Positions 36,274 through 46,180 of a stretch of 64,000 bases of DNA are shown piece after piece. Both the position numbers and the translations under genes were made by a program. Position 1 is the first letter of the stretch; every line of letters begins with the position of its first letter. The stretch spans positions 1 to 64,000 of the forward strand of contig NZ_JANIKQ010000001.1 in assembly GCF_024580525.1 (NCBI RefSeq), read 5' to 3'. The stretch comes from Neisseria dentiae (GTDB lineage: Bacteria > Pseudomonadota > Gammaproteobacteria > Burkholderiales > Neisseriaceae). The notes below the pieces were generated by a model. The model was not told the DNA's origin. It did not search any database and saw nothing but the letters and a program-made list of their open reading frames with translations.

Positions 36274-36766
36274 TTTCGAAGAGTTTCACAACCGCGTGCC
36301 AAAGCGCATTATCGTATCCGGCTTCGTGCTTGCCATGTTGCTGGATTTTATGCCGTTTCCGTTTGAAACGTTTTTCTGGCTGCCCGAATTTACCGCGCTG
36401 GTGCTGCTTTATTGGGCGTTATACAAACCCCAATCGGTCGGTGTGGGCACGGCGTTTATCGTGGGCCTGCTGGCCGATGTCGGCACCGCTGCGCCGCTCG
36501 GCCAGCATGCGTTGTCATATATGGTGATGGTATTTTTGGTGCAGCAGCGGCAACGGCAGATTATGGTGCACAGCCACGGCATACAGGCAATAGCGGTGTT
36601 GGGCGCCCTGCTCTGCAATCAGGCCGTGATGGCTTTGGTGCGCCTGATGCACGATCACCGCTTCGCCGACTGGCAGGGCTTTGCCGCACCGTTCGTCGGC
36701 GCGCTGCTGTGGCCTTTGTTGAGCAAAATCATGCTCGGTCTGCTTAACTCCCGCCGTTTACGCTGA
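36266..36766 (+). CDS. mreD: Rod shape-determining protein MreD
   Basis: The start at 36266 (MTDFEEFHNRVPKR) gives a 166-residue membrane protein with about five hydrophobic segments, the normal size for MreD. The start lies inside the end of mreC and the TGA shares one base with the mrdA ATG (TGATG-type overlap), so the three genes are translationally coupled. MreD is part of the elongasome; its exact role is unclear. Confidence 0.93.
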   Translation: MTDFEEFHNRVPKRIIVSGFVLAMLLDFMPFPFETFFWLPEFTALVLLYWALYKPQSVGVGTAFIVGLLADVGTAAPLGQHALSYMVMVFLVQQRQRQIMVHSHGIQAIAVLGALLCNQAVMALVRLMHDHRFADWQGFAAPFVGALLWPLLSKIMLGLLNSRRLR

Positions 36767-38826
36767 TGGATAACAACCTCTACCAATACACCGGCCACGA
36801 TCACGATGTGGCCAGCCGGCAACGCGATTTCGTGTTGCGGCTGGCATTGGCGTTTGCATTGATGGTGGTTCTGTTTGCGGTGCTTTTGGGCAGGTTTGTG
36901 TATCTGCAAGTGTTCAAACACCACGAATATGTGGCCCAAGCCAACACCAACCGCATTTCTCTGGTGCCCACTCCGCCGATACGCGGGGAAATCGTCGATG
37001 CAAACGGTGTGGTGCTAGCCAGCAATTATCCCGCTTATTCGCTTGAAATCATGCCCGGCGAAATCGAAGGCAAAATAGACGACACCATCGAAGCCTTGCG
37101 GGCATATGTGGACATCACCGCCGGCGATTTGAAGCGCTTTAAAAAATTCCGTGCCGAATACCGTTCTTTTGAAAATATTCCGCTCAAGCTCAAACTGCAA
37201 CCCGACGAAGCCGCCCGACTTTCCGCCCAGCTCTACCGTTTCAAAGGCGTGGAAATCAACGCGCGCACGTTCCGCAACTACCGTTATCCCGAATTAACGG
37301 CGCACTTTCTCGGCTACATCGGCCGCATCAGCGACCGCGACCAGCAAAAGCTCGAAGAAGAAGACCTTGTTTCGCTCTACCGCGGCAGCACCCACATCGG
37401 CAAGTCTGGCTTGGAAAGCTTTTACGAACGCCAGCTTCACGGTGCGCCAGGTTATCAGGAAGTGGAAAAAGACGCTTACGGCCATGTGGTGCGCGTGTTG
37501 AAAACCGTGCCCGCCAAAACCGGCCAAACGCTGCGGCTGGCTATGGATATCCGCCTTCAGCAAGAAGCCGACCGCCTGATGAACGGCCGGCGCGGCGCGA
37601 TTGTCGCCCTCAACCCGCAAACGGGCGGCGTACTGGCGTTTGTATCCAAACCCTCGTTCAACCCCAATCTGTTTATCGACGGCATCGACAGCGACACTTG
37701 GAAAGCGCTCAACGAAGATTGGCAGCGCCCGCTCATCAACCGTGTTACGCAAGGTTTGTATCCGCCCGGCTCCACCTTCAAACCGTTTATGGGCATGGCC
37801 TTGCTCGAAAGCGGCAAAATCACCCAAACCACGGTGGTGCCCGCGCCCGGTGCATGGAGCATTCCCGGCTCGCGCCACCTGTTCCGTGATTCGGTGCGCC
37901 GCGGCCACGGCTCGGCCAACCTGAGCAAAGCGATTCAAGTATCGTCCGACACATTCTTCTACCGCTTGGGCTACGAGCTGGGTATCGACAAAACCGACCC
38001 TTATCTGGCCGAATTCGGTTTGGGTTCGCCCACCGGCATTGATTTGCCCAACGAATACAAAGGCATTCTGCCCTCGCGCGAATGGAAAGCCAAACGTTTC
38101 GCCAAATCGAAAGACCCGAAAGCGCGCGAATGGCATCCTTCCGAAATGGTTTCGGTGAGCATAGGCCAGGGCTATAACGCCTACACGCCCCTGCAAATGG
38201 CGCATGCCACCGCTTCGCTCGCCAACGACGGCGTAGTGTACCGCCCGCATCTGGTTAAAGAGTTGCTCGACCACGAGCGGCGCGAAATCACGCTGATCGA
38301 CCCCAAACCCGAACGCAGCATTCCGTTCAAACAGAGCAATTTCGAATACGTTAAGCAAGCGATGGCCAAAGTGCTGCAACCGGGCGGCACTGCCTACCGC
38401 ATCGGCCAGGGCCTGCCATACACCATGGGCGGCAAAACCGGCACCGCACAAGTGGTGCAGATCAAACAGGGCGCGCGCTACAATGCCGCCGCACTGGCCG
38501 AACAACACCGCGACCACGCTTGGTTTATTTCGTTCGCGCCGGTGGAAAAACCGCAAATCGCCATCGCCGTGCTGCTGGAAAACGGCGGCTGGGGCGCCAG
38601 CGCCGCACCGTTGGCGCGCAGCTTAACCGACTATTACCTGCTCACTCTGAAAGCAGGCCAAGCCCCGGCCGGCGTCGCCCAACCTGCCGACGCCTCCGCC
38701 GTGCAGCAGGAAAACACCCCGCAAACCGTAACCGGCGCCCCCACCTCTTTGCCTGCGGCATCGGTGTTCCAACAAGCCTACGGCGTCGCCGGCAACGTTC
38801 AGACGGCCTCAGGAGCAGCACCTTGA
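36766..38826 (+). CDS. mrdA: Penicillin-binding protein 2
   Basis: PBP2 is the elongasome transpeptidase. The 686-residue product has one N-terminal membrane anchor, a pedestal domain with PTPPIRGEIVDANGVVLA, and the transpeptidase domain with the active-site serine in STFK (Ser336-Lys339), SSD for the SxN motif and KTGTA. The C-terminal tail of about 60 residues beyond the catalytic domain is Ala/Pro/Gln-rich and ends with a translated uptake sequence (QTA). The stop TGA overlaps the TTG start of rodA. Confidence 0.95.
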   Translation: MDNNLYQYTGHDHDVASRQRDFVLRLALAFALMVVLFAVLLGRFVYLQVFKHHEYVAQANTNRISLVPTPPIRGEIVDANGVVLASNYPAYSLEIMPGEIEGKIDDTIEALRAYVDITAGDLKRFKKFRAEYRSFENIPLKLKLQPDEAARLSAQLYRFKGVEINARTFRNYRYPELTAHFLGYIGRISDRDQQKLEEEDLVSLYRGSTHIGKSGLESFYERQLHGAPGYQEVEKDAYGHVVRVLKTVPAKTGQTLRLAMDIRLQQEADRLMNGRRGAIVALNPQTGGVLAFVSKPSFNPNLFIDGIDSDTWKALNEDWQRPLINRVTQGLYPPGSTFKPFMGMALLESGKITQTTVVPAPGAWSIPGSRHLFRDSVRRGHGSANLSKAIQVSSDTFFYRLGYELGIDKTDPYLAEFGLGSPTGIDLPNEYKGILPSREWKAKRFAKSKDPKAREWHPSEMVSVSIGQGYNAYTPLQMAHATASLANDGVVYRPHLVKELLDHERREITLIDPKPERSIPFKQSNFEYVKQAMAKVLQPGGTAYRIGQGLPYTMGGKTGTAQVVQIKQGARYNAAALAEQHRDHAWFISFAPVEKPQIAIAVLLENGGWGASAAPLARSLTDYYLLTLKAGQAPAGVAQPADASAVQQENTPQTVTGAPTSLPAASVFQQAYGVAGNVQTASGAAP

Positions 38827-39929
38827 ATATCAACGAAGACACTTTGCCCGGCAGAATCAAACGTGCCATATGGCAACCCATGGATCCGTGGCTGTTTTAC
38901 GCCATGCTGGCGGTTTACATCATGAGCCTGTTTCTGCTTTATTCCGCCGACGGCCAAGACATCGGCCAACTCGAAAACAAAACCCTGCACACCGTATTGG
39001 GCTTTGTTTTGCTGTGGTTTATCGCCAGAACCCACCCGCAAACGCTGGCGGTGTTCGCCCCGCCCATGTATATCGCCGGCGTGGTGCTGCTTTTGGGCGT
39101 GCATTTTTTCGGCGTTACCGTCAACGGCGCGCAACGCTGGCTTGATATCGGCGTGGTGCGTATCCAGCCGTCTGAAATCATGAAAATCGGCCTGCCGATG
39201 ATGGTGGCGTGGTTTTTCCAGCGTTATGAAATGTCGCTGCGCTGGTATCACTATCTGGCCGCCATCGCGCTGGTGCTGGTGCCGGGCACGCTGATTCTGA
39301 AACAGCCCGACCTCGGCACCGCCATTCTGATTATGGCTTCGGGGCTGTTTGTGGTGTTTTTTGCCGGGCTGCCGTGGAAAGTGATTTTTGCCGCCGTTAT
39401 CGGTTTTGTGGCCGCGCTGCCGCTGATCTGGAACTACGGCATGCACGATTATCAGAAAACGCGCGTGCTCACCCTGCTCGACCCCACCAAAGACCCGCTC
39501 GGTGCGGGTTACCATATTTTGCAGTCGATGATAGCCATCGGCTCCGGCGGCGTTTGGGGCAAGGGCTGGCTCAACGGCACGCAAACCCATCTCGACTATA
39601 TCCCCGAAGCCACCACCGACTTTATTTTCGCCGTTTACGGCGAAGAATTCGGCTTAATCGGCAATATATTGCTGCTGGTGATTTATCTGCTAATACTCGG
39701 GCGCGGCCTCTATATCGCCGCCAAAGCCCCAACGCTATACAGCCGCACGCTGGCAGGCGCACTCACGATGACGTTTTTCTGCTATGCTTTCGTCAACATG
39801 GGCATGGTCAGCGGCATTCTGCCCGTGGTGGGCGTGCCGCTGCCGCTGGTGAGCTACGGCGGCACCGCCACGCTGTCGATTATGGTGGTGTTGGCTTTGC
39901 TGATGGGCATCAGCAACCAGCGGCGCTGA
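38823..39929 (+). CDS. rodA: Peptidoglycan glycosyltransferase RodA
   Basis: RodA is the SEDS-family glycosyltransferase partner of PBP2. I take the TTG at 38823 as start: it gives the usual 368 residues and has AGGAG eight bases upstream, whereas the first in-frame ATG would remove the N-terminal 20 residues. The TTG overlaps the mrdA stop by three bases. The family motifs AQRWLDIGVVRIQPSEIMK, KQPDLGTAI and GVPLPLVSYGGTATLS are present. The catalytic region around the WxGD-like loop is intact. A uptake-sequence terminator follows. Confidence 0.93.
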   Translation: MNINEDTLPGRIKRAIWQPMDPWLFYAMLAVYIMSLFLLYSADGQDIGQLENKTLHTVLGFVLLWFIARTHPQTLAVFAPPMYIAGVVLLLGVHFFGVTVNGAQRWLDIGVVRIQPSEIMKIGLPMMVAWFFQRYEMSLRWYHYLAAIALVLVPGTLILKQPDLGTAILIMASGLFVVFFAGLPWKVIFAAVIGFVAALPLIWNYGMHDYQKTRVLTLLDPTKDPLGAGYHILQSMIAIGSGGVWGKGWLNGTQTHLDYIPEATTDFIFAVYGEEFGLIGNILLLVIYLLILGRGLYIAAKAPTLYSRTLAGALTMTFFCYAFVNMGMVSGILPVVGVPLPLVSYGGTATLSIMVVLALLMGISNQRR

Positions 39930-39954
39930 CAGACAACAAACCCGTTTAAATATT

Positions 39955-39991
39955 TTTCAGACGGCCTCTGCATTCCGGAGGCCGTCTGAAA
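39955..39991 (+). terminator. DUS-pair terminator after rodA
   Basis: Inverted uptake sequences give a 14-bp stem with a nine-base loop, 26 bases past the rodA stop and before marC. Confidence 0.7.
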
Positions 39992-40025
39992 GCGTTTCCT
40001 CCCGATACAATAAAAGGAAAACCCC

Positions 40026-40685
40026 ATGATAGGCATGGAAATCGGCAAGCTGATTCTGGCATTTATGGTGCTGATCAACCCTTTCGGCGCACTGTCGATC
40101 TATCTCGACCTCACCCGTAACCTGAGCACGCGCGAGCGGCGCAAAGTGGCGCAGGTGGCTTCGCTCACCGTGCTGATTGCCATCACCGCCTTCACCCTCA
40201 CCGGCGGCGTGATGCTGCGGCTGTTCGGCATCAGCGTCGGCGCGTTTCAGGTGGGCGGCGGCATTTTGGTGCTGCTCATCGCCATTTCGATGATGAACCA
40301 GGGCAACAACCCTGCCAAACCCGATGTCGGCACCGACGAGAGCAACGATATCACCATCCGCCCCAAACAGATGCAGAGCATCGGTGCCATCGCCGTGGTG
40401 CCGCTGGCGATTCCCATGATGATAGGCCCGGGCGGCATTTCCACCGTGATTATTTATGCCTCGGCCGCCAAACACTATAAAGACACCCTGTCTATTCTGG
40501 CGGCCGGCCTGATTATCAGCCTGATCTGCTATATCGTGCTAATGGCCGCCGCCCGTGTGAGCAAAAAACTGGGTGACACCGGCCTCACCATTCTCAACCG
40601 CATCATGGGGATGCTGCTGGCCGCGGTATCGGTGGAAATCATCGTGGCCGGCCTGAAAGCCCTGTTTCCGCAGCTGAGTGCCTGA
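40026..40685 (+). CDS. MarC family membrane protein
   Basis: The 219-residue product is a six-segment membrane protein of the MarC/UPF0056 family, recognisable by LINPFGALSIYLDL at the start, a repeat-like IPMMIGPGGISTVIIYA and the C-terminal RIMGMLLAAVSVEII. The function of the family is not established; an early link to multiple antibiotic resistance was not confirmed. AAGGA lies before the ATG. It stands alone between rodA and an M16 peptidase, with terminators on both sides. Confidence 0.88.
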   Translation: MIGMEIGKLILAFMVLINPFGALSIYLDLTRNLSTRERRKVAQVASLTVLIAITAFTLTGGVMLRLFGISVGAFQVGGGILVLLIAISMMNQGNNPAKPDVGTDESNDITIRPKQMQSIGAIAVVPLAIPMMIGPGGISTVIIYASAAKHYKDTLSILAAGLIISLICYIVLMAAARVSKKLGDTGLTILNRIMGMLLAAVSVEIIVAGLKALFPQLSA

Positions 40686-40721
40686 TGCGGCAGGCAGAAA
40701 TGTTGGTTAATTGGTTGCATC

Positions 40722-40762
40722 AGGCCGTCTGAAAACCGTAATTTCTTGTTTTCAGACGGCCT
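40722..40762 (+). terminator. DUS-pair terminator after marC
   Basis: Inverted uptake sequences form a 15-bp stem with an 11-base loop, 36 bases past the stop. Confidence 0.7.
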
Positions 40763-40795
40763 TGTGTATTCAATATAATTAAAAACAGGCATAAT

Positions 40796-40839
40796 GAGGT
40801 CTTTGCAAAAAAGCCGGATGCGGATGCAGTTTAAGGCAG
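40796..40839. repeat. Truncated MITE-like repeat, copy 3
   Basis: The left end of the GAGACCTTTGCAAA family is present (GAGGTCTTTGCAAAAAAG, then GATGCGGATGCAGTTTAAGG) but the right half is missing. Confidence 0.6.
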
Positions 40840-40945
40840 TTTCAAAGCAACCACATTTGCCATCGGCAATCCTTCCGTGCCGCGCAAACCTATAAAAATA
40901 CCGCCCCGCCGTATGCCGCCGGGCCTTAAACCGACACATTACAAT

Positions 40946-43672
40946 ATGCTCTTACTTTCGCGTTTGCTGCTGTTCGCCGCAGCAGTTTTCACAGCCGCCG
41001 CTGCGTGCGCAGGCCAGGCCGAATATATCGAAGGCAGGCTCGACAACGGCTTGGCCTACCATATTTTCAAAGTGCCTTCCGCCGACCGCCGCCTGGTGCT
41101 GCGCCTGCAAATCAACGCAGGCACCGCCGACGAAAACGACGGCGAAGAAGGCATCGCCCATATCACCGAACACATGGTGTTCCAAAGTTCCCCCGCATTT
41201 CCGCAAGGCTTGGGCAGTTACCTCAATGCCGAAGGCTGGCAGATGGGGCGGCACTACAATGCCCAAACCGGCTACCACCACACCCGCTACATGCTCACGC
41301 CGCCCTACGGCAGGCGGCAGCTTAAAGACGCCTTAGCCGTTTACCGGCAGATTCTCACCCCGCAAACCTTTTCCGCCGCCGATTGGGCCAAAGAACAGCA
41401 AGTGGTGCTGGGCGAATGGCGCAGCCAGCAAACCCTGCAACACCGCTTAAGCCGGCAACACCACGCCCTGCTGCACAGCGGCTCCCGTAGCGCGCGCTAT
41501 GCCCCCATCGGCAGCAAAACCGCCATCGAAACCGCGCAGGCAGAAACGGCCAACCGCTTCCACAACACATGGTATGGCAGCAACAACGCCGTATTGGTGG
41601 TTGCGGGTGATCTCAACCCCAAAAAAACCGCCGTCGCCATCGAAGAACACTTAGGCCGTCTGAAACCCACCACCCTGCCCGAGCGCACCGCCGGCGAATA
41701 CGAACCCAAACTCACCGATACGCCGCGCACCGCCCGTGTGCACGATAAAGACAATACCGAAACCAAACTGGCATTGGTTTACCGTTTCAACAACGCCCCG
41801 TCGCAAAGCAGCGGCAGCCAGGCATACTACCACCGCCTGCTCGACAATTTTGCCGCCCATACCATCAACCACCGCCTGCAAAACATGGGGCAGCCCGTCT
41901 CTTTCAAACTCGGCAACATCGGCAAACAAACCGGTTCGCTGGGCTTTTATGCGGATGCCGCCGCAGATACACAGCAAGAAACACTCAACCTGCTCGGCCA
42001 AACCATAGAAAACATCAAACAACAGCCCGCCACCGACGAAGAAACCGCCGCCTACCGCAAAGTGCTGCACAACCATATGCGCACCGTTCCCGCACTACCC
42101 GACGATTTGCCACACATCGTGCAACTGGCCGACGACACCGTGTTGGCGGGCAAGCCCGTGCCCACGCCCGACAACCAGGCCGTCGAACGCGGCCAACTTT
42201 ACCGCATCAGCGCCGCCGCCGTTAACAAACGCATTGCCGAATGGCTGAACGCACCCGACCGCCTCACCATCATCCAAGCCCCCGAAGGCGTTCCCGCCCT
42301 TGCCGGCCAACCGCCCCGGCCTGCCCCGGCGGCAGCCGAATCCAAACGCAACCGGCCGGAAACAGCCCCGACCGCCGCGAGCAACGCCGTAACCGCAACA
42401 ACCGCTTTCCCGCAACACAAAGGGCAAGGCAGGCTGATGTCGGAAGGTTTCGACAACCACAATAAAGTCAGCTACCTGCAATTTAGCAACGGAGACAAAG
42501 CCGTGCTGCTGCAAAAAGCCGTGGCAGGCAGCAAAATCTATTTCAGAGCCGTGACCGACGGCGGCTACCAACAAAACAGCTTCAGTGCGTGGCAGGCACA
42601 GTTGGCGGCCGATGTGGTTTCCCGCTCCGCCCCCGCCAACTTCGGCAGCCAATCGTTCAAACAATGGCAGCAACAGCAAGGCATCGCTTACCGCTACCGC
42701 CTTGAAAGCGACCGCCAAACCACCGATATCCAAGCGCCGCAGCAAACACTCGAAGCCCTGCTGCAACTTTACCGCAGCCGCCAAACCGACCCCGCCGCCG
42801 AACACTGGCAAAGCACGCTTGAAACCGCCGCCCTGCGCCACCCCGTTTACCTGCAATCCGTGCCCGGACGGCAAGAGCAGGAATTGGAACTGCTGCGCTA
42901 CGGCCGCCCCGAAAGCCGCGCGCAAAACAGCGGGGAAATCCGCGCGCTAACCCAAACCGCTCTGCTTCAACGATGGCGGCAACTTGCCTCCGCACCCACA
43001 ACGTATTATGTCGTCAGCAATATGCCGTCTGAAAAAATCAAACCGCTGCTGGTGCAATATCTGGCCGATATTCCGCGCCGCGCCGTCGAAAACCGCCCGA
43101 CCGAACTTTTAACAGGCGCCACTTTGCGCCGCGCCGCCATTAACGACACCGGCGGCACCGACATCAACGCTTGGTCTTGGCAGCCTTTCTACGACTGGAC
43201 TCCCGATACTTCCGAGCAGATTCCGCTGCTGGTCAACCTCGCCAACGCCCGCCTGAAAGACGAACTGCGCAGCCGCAACCAAAGTACCTACGGCGTAAAA
43301 TTCACCGCCCTGCTGCAGCCCGTTTATAACCGCGTGGAAAGCAACCTGTTTTTCAGCACGCCCCCCGCCCAAGCGGCCGAAGCATGGCAAACCGCCCAGC
43401 AAGTGTTGGAGCGCCTGCCCGAAAACATCAGCAAAACCGAAGCCGACAACCTGCAACAGCTGTTTATCGAGCAGGAAGCCAAACGGCAGCAAAACCCCGA
43501 AATATGGCTGGAGCGACTGGCGGCCAGCCACCGCCGCTACGGTGATGCCCGCTACCTCAGCCGCCTGCCCGAATTGCACCGAACTATCATCCAAACCCGC
43601 CTGCGCCAAACCGCCAAACTGCTGTGGCACACCCCGAACGCACGCGTGCTGCTGGTGGACCCTGCGCCATGA
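40946..43672 (+). CDS. M16 family (insulinase-type) zinc peptidase, exported
   Basis: The start at 40946 (MLLLSRLLLFAAAV) gives a signal peptide and a 908-residue protein; a frame 23 codons longer has no signal-peptide form. The signal ends in AAAAC-AG, so lipid attachment at Cys21 is possible. The inverted zinc motif HxxEH is intact as HITEH (residues 72-76), with the distal glutamate region around ETAQAETANRFHNTWY. Two M16-type halves are visible, the second inactive as usual, which fits the large periplasmic pitrilysin-like proteases such as PqqL. Substrates are unknown. It follows marC without shared transcription; the AT-rich gap downstream has repeats. Confidence 0.87.
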   Translation: MLLLSRLLLFAAAVFTAAAACAGQAEYIEGRLDNGLAYHIFKVPSADRRLVLRLQINAGTADENDGEEGIAHITEHMVFQSSPAFPQGLGSYLNAEGWQMGRHYNAQTGYHHTRYMLTPPYGRRQLKDALAVYRQILTPQTFSAADWAKEQQVVLGEWRSQQTLQHRLSRQHHALLHSGSRSARYAPIGSKTAIETAQAETANRFHNTWYGSNNAVLVVAGDLNPKKTAVAIEEHLGRLKPTTLPERTAGEYEPKLTDTPRTARVHDKDNTETKLALVYRFNNAPSQSSGSQAYYHRLLDNFAAHTINHRLQNMGQPVSFKLGNIGKQTGSLGFYADAAADTQQETLNLLGQTIENIKQQPATDEETAAYRKVLHNHMRTVPALPDDLPHIVQLADDTVLAGKPVPTPDNQAVERGQLYRISAAAVNKRIAEWLNAPDRLTIIQAPEGVPALAGQPPRPAPAAAESKRNRPETAPTAASNAVTATTAFPQHKGQGRLMSEGFDNHNKVSYLQFSNGDKAVLLQKAVAGSKIYFRAVTDGGYQQNSFSAWQAQLAADVVSRSAPANFGSQSFKQWQQQQGIAYRYRLESDRQTTDIQAPQQTLEALLQLYRSRQTDPAAEHWQSTLETAALRHPVYLQSVPGRQEQELELLRYGRPESRAQNSGEIRALTQTALLQRWRQLASAPTTYYVVSNMPSEKIKPLLVQYLADIPRRAVENRPTELLTGATLRRAAINDTGGTDINAWSWQPFYDWTPDTSEQIPLLVNLANARLKDELRSRNQSTYGVKFTALLQPVYNRVESNLFFSTPPAQAAEAWQTAQQVLERLPENISKTEADNLQQLFIEQEAKRQQNPEIWLERLAASHRRYGDARYLSRLPELHRTIIQTRLRQTAKLLWHTPNARVLLVDPAP

Positions 43673-43862
43673 GCTTGCTTGACAGTAAGCTTGATATTTT
43701 CATTGAAAACATATCGTTATAAAAATTCCCGACTTCAAAAGCCTCTTAATAACAAATAAGCAGGCAAAGTGAAACCTTGCCTGCTTTTGTTGAATATTCA
43801 ATTTAACAACCAGATCAGAGCTTTTCAAAGCTCGCTCAGGCCGTCTGAAAATATCTAAACTT

Positions 43863-43937
43863 CCGCCATACTCAGGATTAACCCGAGTGGCTCGCCTTTC
43901 ATAGTAAAAATACTCGGGTCAAGCCCGAGTATGACGG
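43863..43937. repeat. Palindromic dispersed repeat, copy 4
   Basis: The right arm ACTCGGGTCAAGCCCGAGT with ATGACGG is intact and the left arm (ACTCAGGATTAACCCGAGT) has decayed. It lies in the convergent gap 43673-44009 between the M16 gene and pqiC; the gap also holds two single uptake sequences, near 43838 and 43958, and no gene. Confidence 0.75.
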
Positions 43938-44009
43938 AAATGATTTGAAAACAAATTTTCAGACGGCCTATTTTGCCATTACCACTCTTTATAAGTTTAT
44001 ATTTATATA

Positions 44010-44528
44010 TCAATAAACTACCGCCGCAGCCGCCTTTTCCAAGCCCTGATTCAACGATTCGACCATGGCTGTGTAACCGTCGCCGTTTTGCGGTGTTTCA
44101 ACGTGGAAAGGGCGGCTTTGTCCGTTCGGCCACAAGGCATAGCCGCTTACCAATGTTTTGCCTTGGTAACTGCCCTGAAACGCTTCCACATAAATTTTCA
44201 GTATTTGCGTACTGCTGCTTCTTGCGGCAGGCACGAAGATATGGCGGCCGCCGATGCGGTTGAGTTTGTTGCTGAAACCGGATGCCAGCGCGTTATCCAG
44301 CGAGCCAGCCCATAAATGGTTGCGGGCGAAGTTCACATGGTAGGCATCGGTTTGATAGACCAATCCGCCGTTATTGAGCGGCTCGGCCAGATACACGCGC
44401 ACGGCGATTTCGCTGCCGCTTTTGGCGGGGTGGCTGTATTGGCTGTCGGGCAGCGTGAAATATTGGGTGGCGGGGGTGCTGCACGCGCTCAGGGCGGCCA
44501 GCGCGCCTATCATTATCCATTTGCGCAT
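44010..44528 (-). CDS. pqiC: Intermembrane lipid transport lipoprotein PqiC
   Basis: The 172-residue lipoprotein has a signal peptide and lipobox ending at Cys16 (LSACS). The mature part is the ABC-type transport auxiliary (DUF330/YmbA) domain: YFTLPDSQYSH, VRVYLAEPL and GGLVYQTDAYHV. In E. coli PqiC anchors the PqiB needle to the outer membrane. The ATG shares one base with the pqiB stop, so it is part of pqiA-pqiB-pqiC. Confidence 0.9.
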   Translation of the reverse strand: MRKWIMIGALAALSACSTPATQYFTLPDSQYSHPAKSGSEIAVRVYLAEPLNNGGLVYQTDAYHVNFARNHLWAGSLDNALASGFSNKLNRIGGRHIFVPAARSSSTQILKIYVEAFQGSYQGKTLVSGYALWPNGQSRPFHVETPQNGDGYTAMVESLNQGLEKAAAAVVY

Positions 44529-46180
44529 CAGCGGCTTCCTTTCGGTATCGGGTCTTTGGCATTGCTGTTAAAAATCAGCGAATTGGGTTTTTCTTTCAAC
44601 GTATTGATCACGGGCTGCGCATCTTTCAAGGTTTTATCGATGCTCTGCAAAGTGCTCTGCACGTCGCCGTAAAGCGGTGATTGCGGCGATACGCCTTGCA
44701 GGGTTTGGCGCAGCTCGCGCAGGGTTTGGTTCAGTTCGTTGGGGATGTTCTGCGTTTGCGGCTTGCTGATTAAGGCGTTGGCGGAATTCAGGGTGGCCTT
44801 CAGTTCGCGCAGCGAGCCGTTCAATTCGCCCACGGTATTTTCCAGCGGCAGTTTGTTGAATTTTTCTAACAGGCTGCCCAGTTGTGCCTGCAAATCGTCG
44901 AGGCCGCCGCCACGGGTGGCGATAACGACGTTGCCGTTATAGTCGGCAAACGGTTTGAGCTTGGCGCTTTCAGACGGCCTGTCGTCCAGCTCTATCATTT
45001 TGCTGCCGGTTAACAGGTTGTTGCTGGCAATGGTGGCGGTTAAGCCTTTGCTTAAGGCCGTCTGAAACTGGTTTTGCCAATATTCGCGGCTTTGGGCTCC
45101 GGCATTAAGCTCCATGCGTTCGGGCTCGATGCGGATACGCACGGGAATCCAGCCGTTTTCAAACAGTTTGAGGCTGTCGTTTTGGGCGAAATAAGGCACG
45201 TCGGCCACGGCACCGATGTTGATGCCTTTGTATTCAACCGGCGCACCGCTCATCAGGCCGCGTACGCTTTGTTTGAAAAAGGCGGTGTAATAAAGTGAAC
45301 GTTCGGTCGGCAGGTTGTCGATTTCGCTACGGTTATTGTAAAGCTCGAAAGTGTCGTCATTTACAGCGGGTTTGCCTTTGTCGCCGCCGGTGGGCGAGGC
45401 AAACGAGATGGCGCCCGAAAGCAAGGCGGGAATAGGCGCGGAATCTACCCGTATGCCGTTGCCGGTGGTTTCGATATTGATGCCGCTTTGCAGCCAGAAC
45501 TGGCTGTTTTCGCCCACCAGTTTGTCGTTGGGGCTTTGAATGAACACGGTGTAGTTAACGGTTTGGTCTTTCGGGTTGAATTCGGCGCTCTCCACCACCC
45601 CCACGCTGAAATCTTCATACAGCACGGGGCTGCCGGCGCCTATCATTTTATCGTTGAGGCCGATGAGTTTCAGGCGCAGGCCGTTTTGCCCGATGGCGGC
45701 AATCGGCGGGATATCGAGCACTTCGAAACGCTCTTCGGTTTCTTCGCTTTTGCCGGGTGTGAAAGCGATATACGAGCCGGAAACCAGTGTATTGAGGCCG
45801 GAAATCCCGCTTTGGTCGATACGCGGTTTCACCACCCAAAACTGGGTGTCTTTACGCATCATGTCTTTCGCATCGGCGGTCAGGCGGGCGGTAACTTCCA
45901 CGCCTTTTTGGTCGCTGCGCAGGCGGATGCGGGTTACGCGCCCTACTTCCACGCTCAACACTTTCACTACGGTGTTGTTCACTTCGATACCGTCGGCGCT
46001 GTCCATCAGCAAGGTGATTTCCGGCCCGCGGTTACGGATGTCTTTCATCAACAGCCAGCCGCCTGCAATCAGGGCGATCAGCGGAATCAGCCAGATAACC
46101 GAGGTAAATACGTTGGTTTTACGCACCACAGCCGGAACGGGCTGATAGGCAGGTTGCTTATTGTTGTCGTTACTCATCAT
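44528..46180 (-). CDS. pqiB: Intermembrane lipid transport protein PqiB (MCE family)
   Basis: The 550-residue protein has one N-terminal membrane segment (VIWLIPLIALIAGGWLL) and three MCE domains, the first starting GPEITLLMDSADGIEVNNTVV, the next near GLRLKLIGLND and a third near TIASNNLLTGSKMIELDD-type sequence. A long C-terminal helical region follows (LGSLLEKFNKLPLENTV), which in E. coli PqiB forms the tunnel or needle between membranes. Its length matches PqiB (546), not YebT. The start overlaps the pqiA stop by four bases. An uptake sequence is translated as RPSE near 44976. Confidence 0.93.
   Translation of the reverse strand: MMSNDNNKQPAYQPVPAVVRKTNVFTSVIWLIPLIALIAGGWLLMKDIRNRGPEITLLMDSADGIEVNNTVVKVLSVEVGRVTRIRLRSDQKGVEVTARLTADAKDMMRKDTQFWVVKPRIDQSGISGLNTLVSGSYIAFTPGKSEETEERFEVLDIPPIAAIGQNGLRLKLIGLNDKMIGAGSPVLYEDFSVGVVESAEFNPKDQTVNYTVFIQSPNDKLVGENSQFWLQSGINIETTGNGIRVDSAPIPALLSGAISFASPTGGDKGKPAVNDDTFELYNNRSEIDNLPTERSLYYTAFFKQSVRGLMSGAPVEYKGINIGAVADVPYFAQNDSLKLFENGWIPVRIRIEPERMELNAGAQSREYWQNQFQTALSKGLTATIASNNLLTGSKMIELDDRPSESAKLKPFADYNGNVVIATRGGGLDDLQAQLGSLLEKFNKLPLENTVGELNGSLRELKATLNSANALISKPQTQNIPNELNQTLRELRQTLQGVSPQSPLYGDVQSTLQSIDKTLKDAQPVINTLKEKPNSLIFNSNAKDPIPKGSR

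Noticed and set aside
37294..38556. A minus-strand open frame of 420 codons inside mrdA
   Set aside because: It is antisense to a clear PBP2 gene in a GC-rich region where such shadow frames are common, and its product has no recognisable motif.
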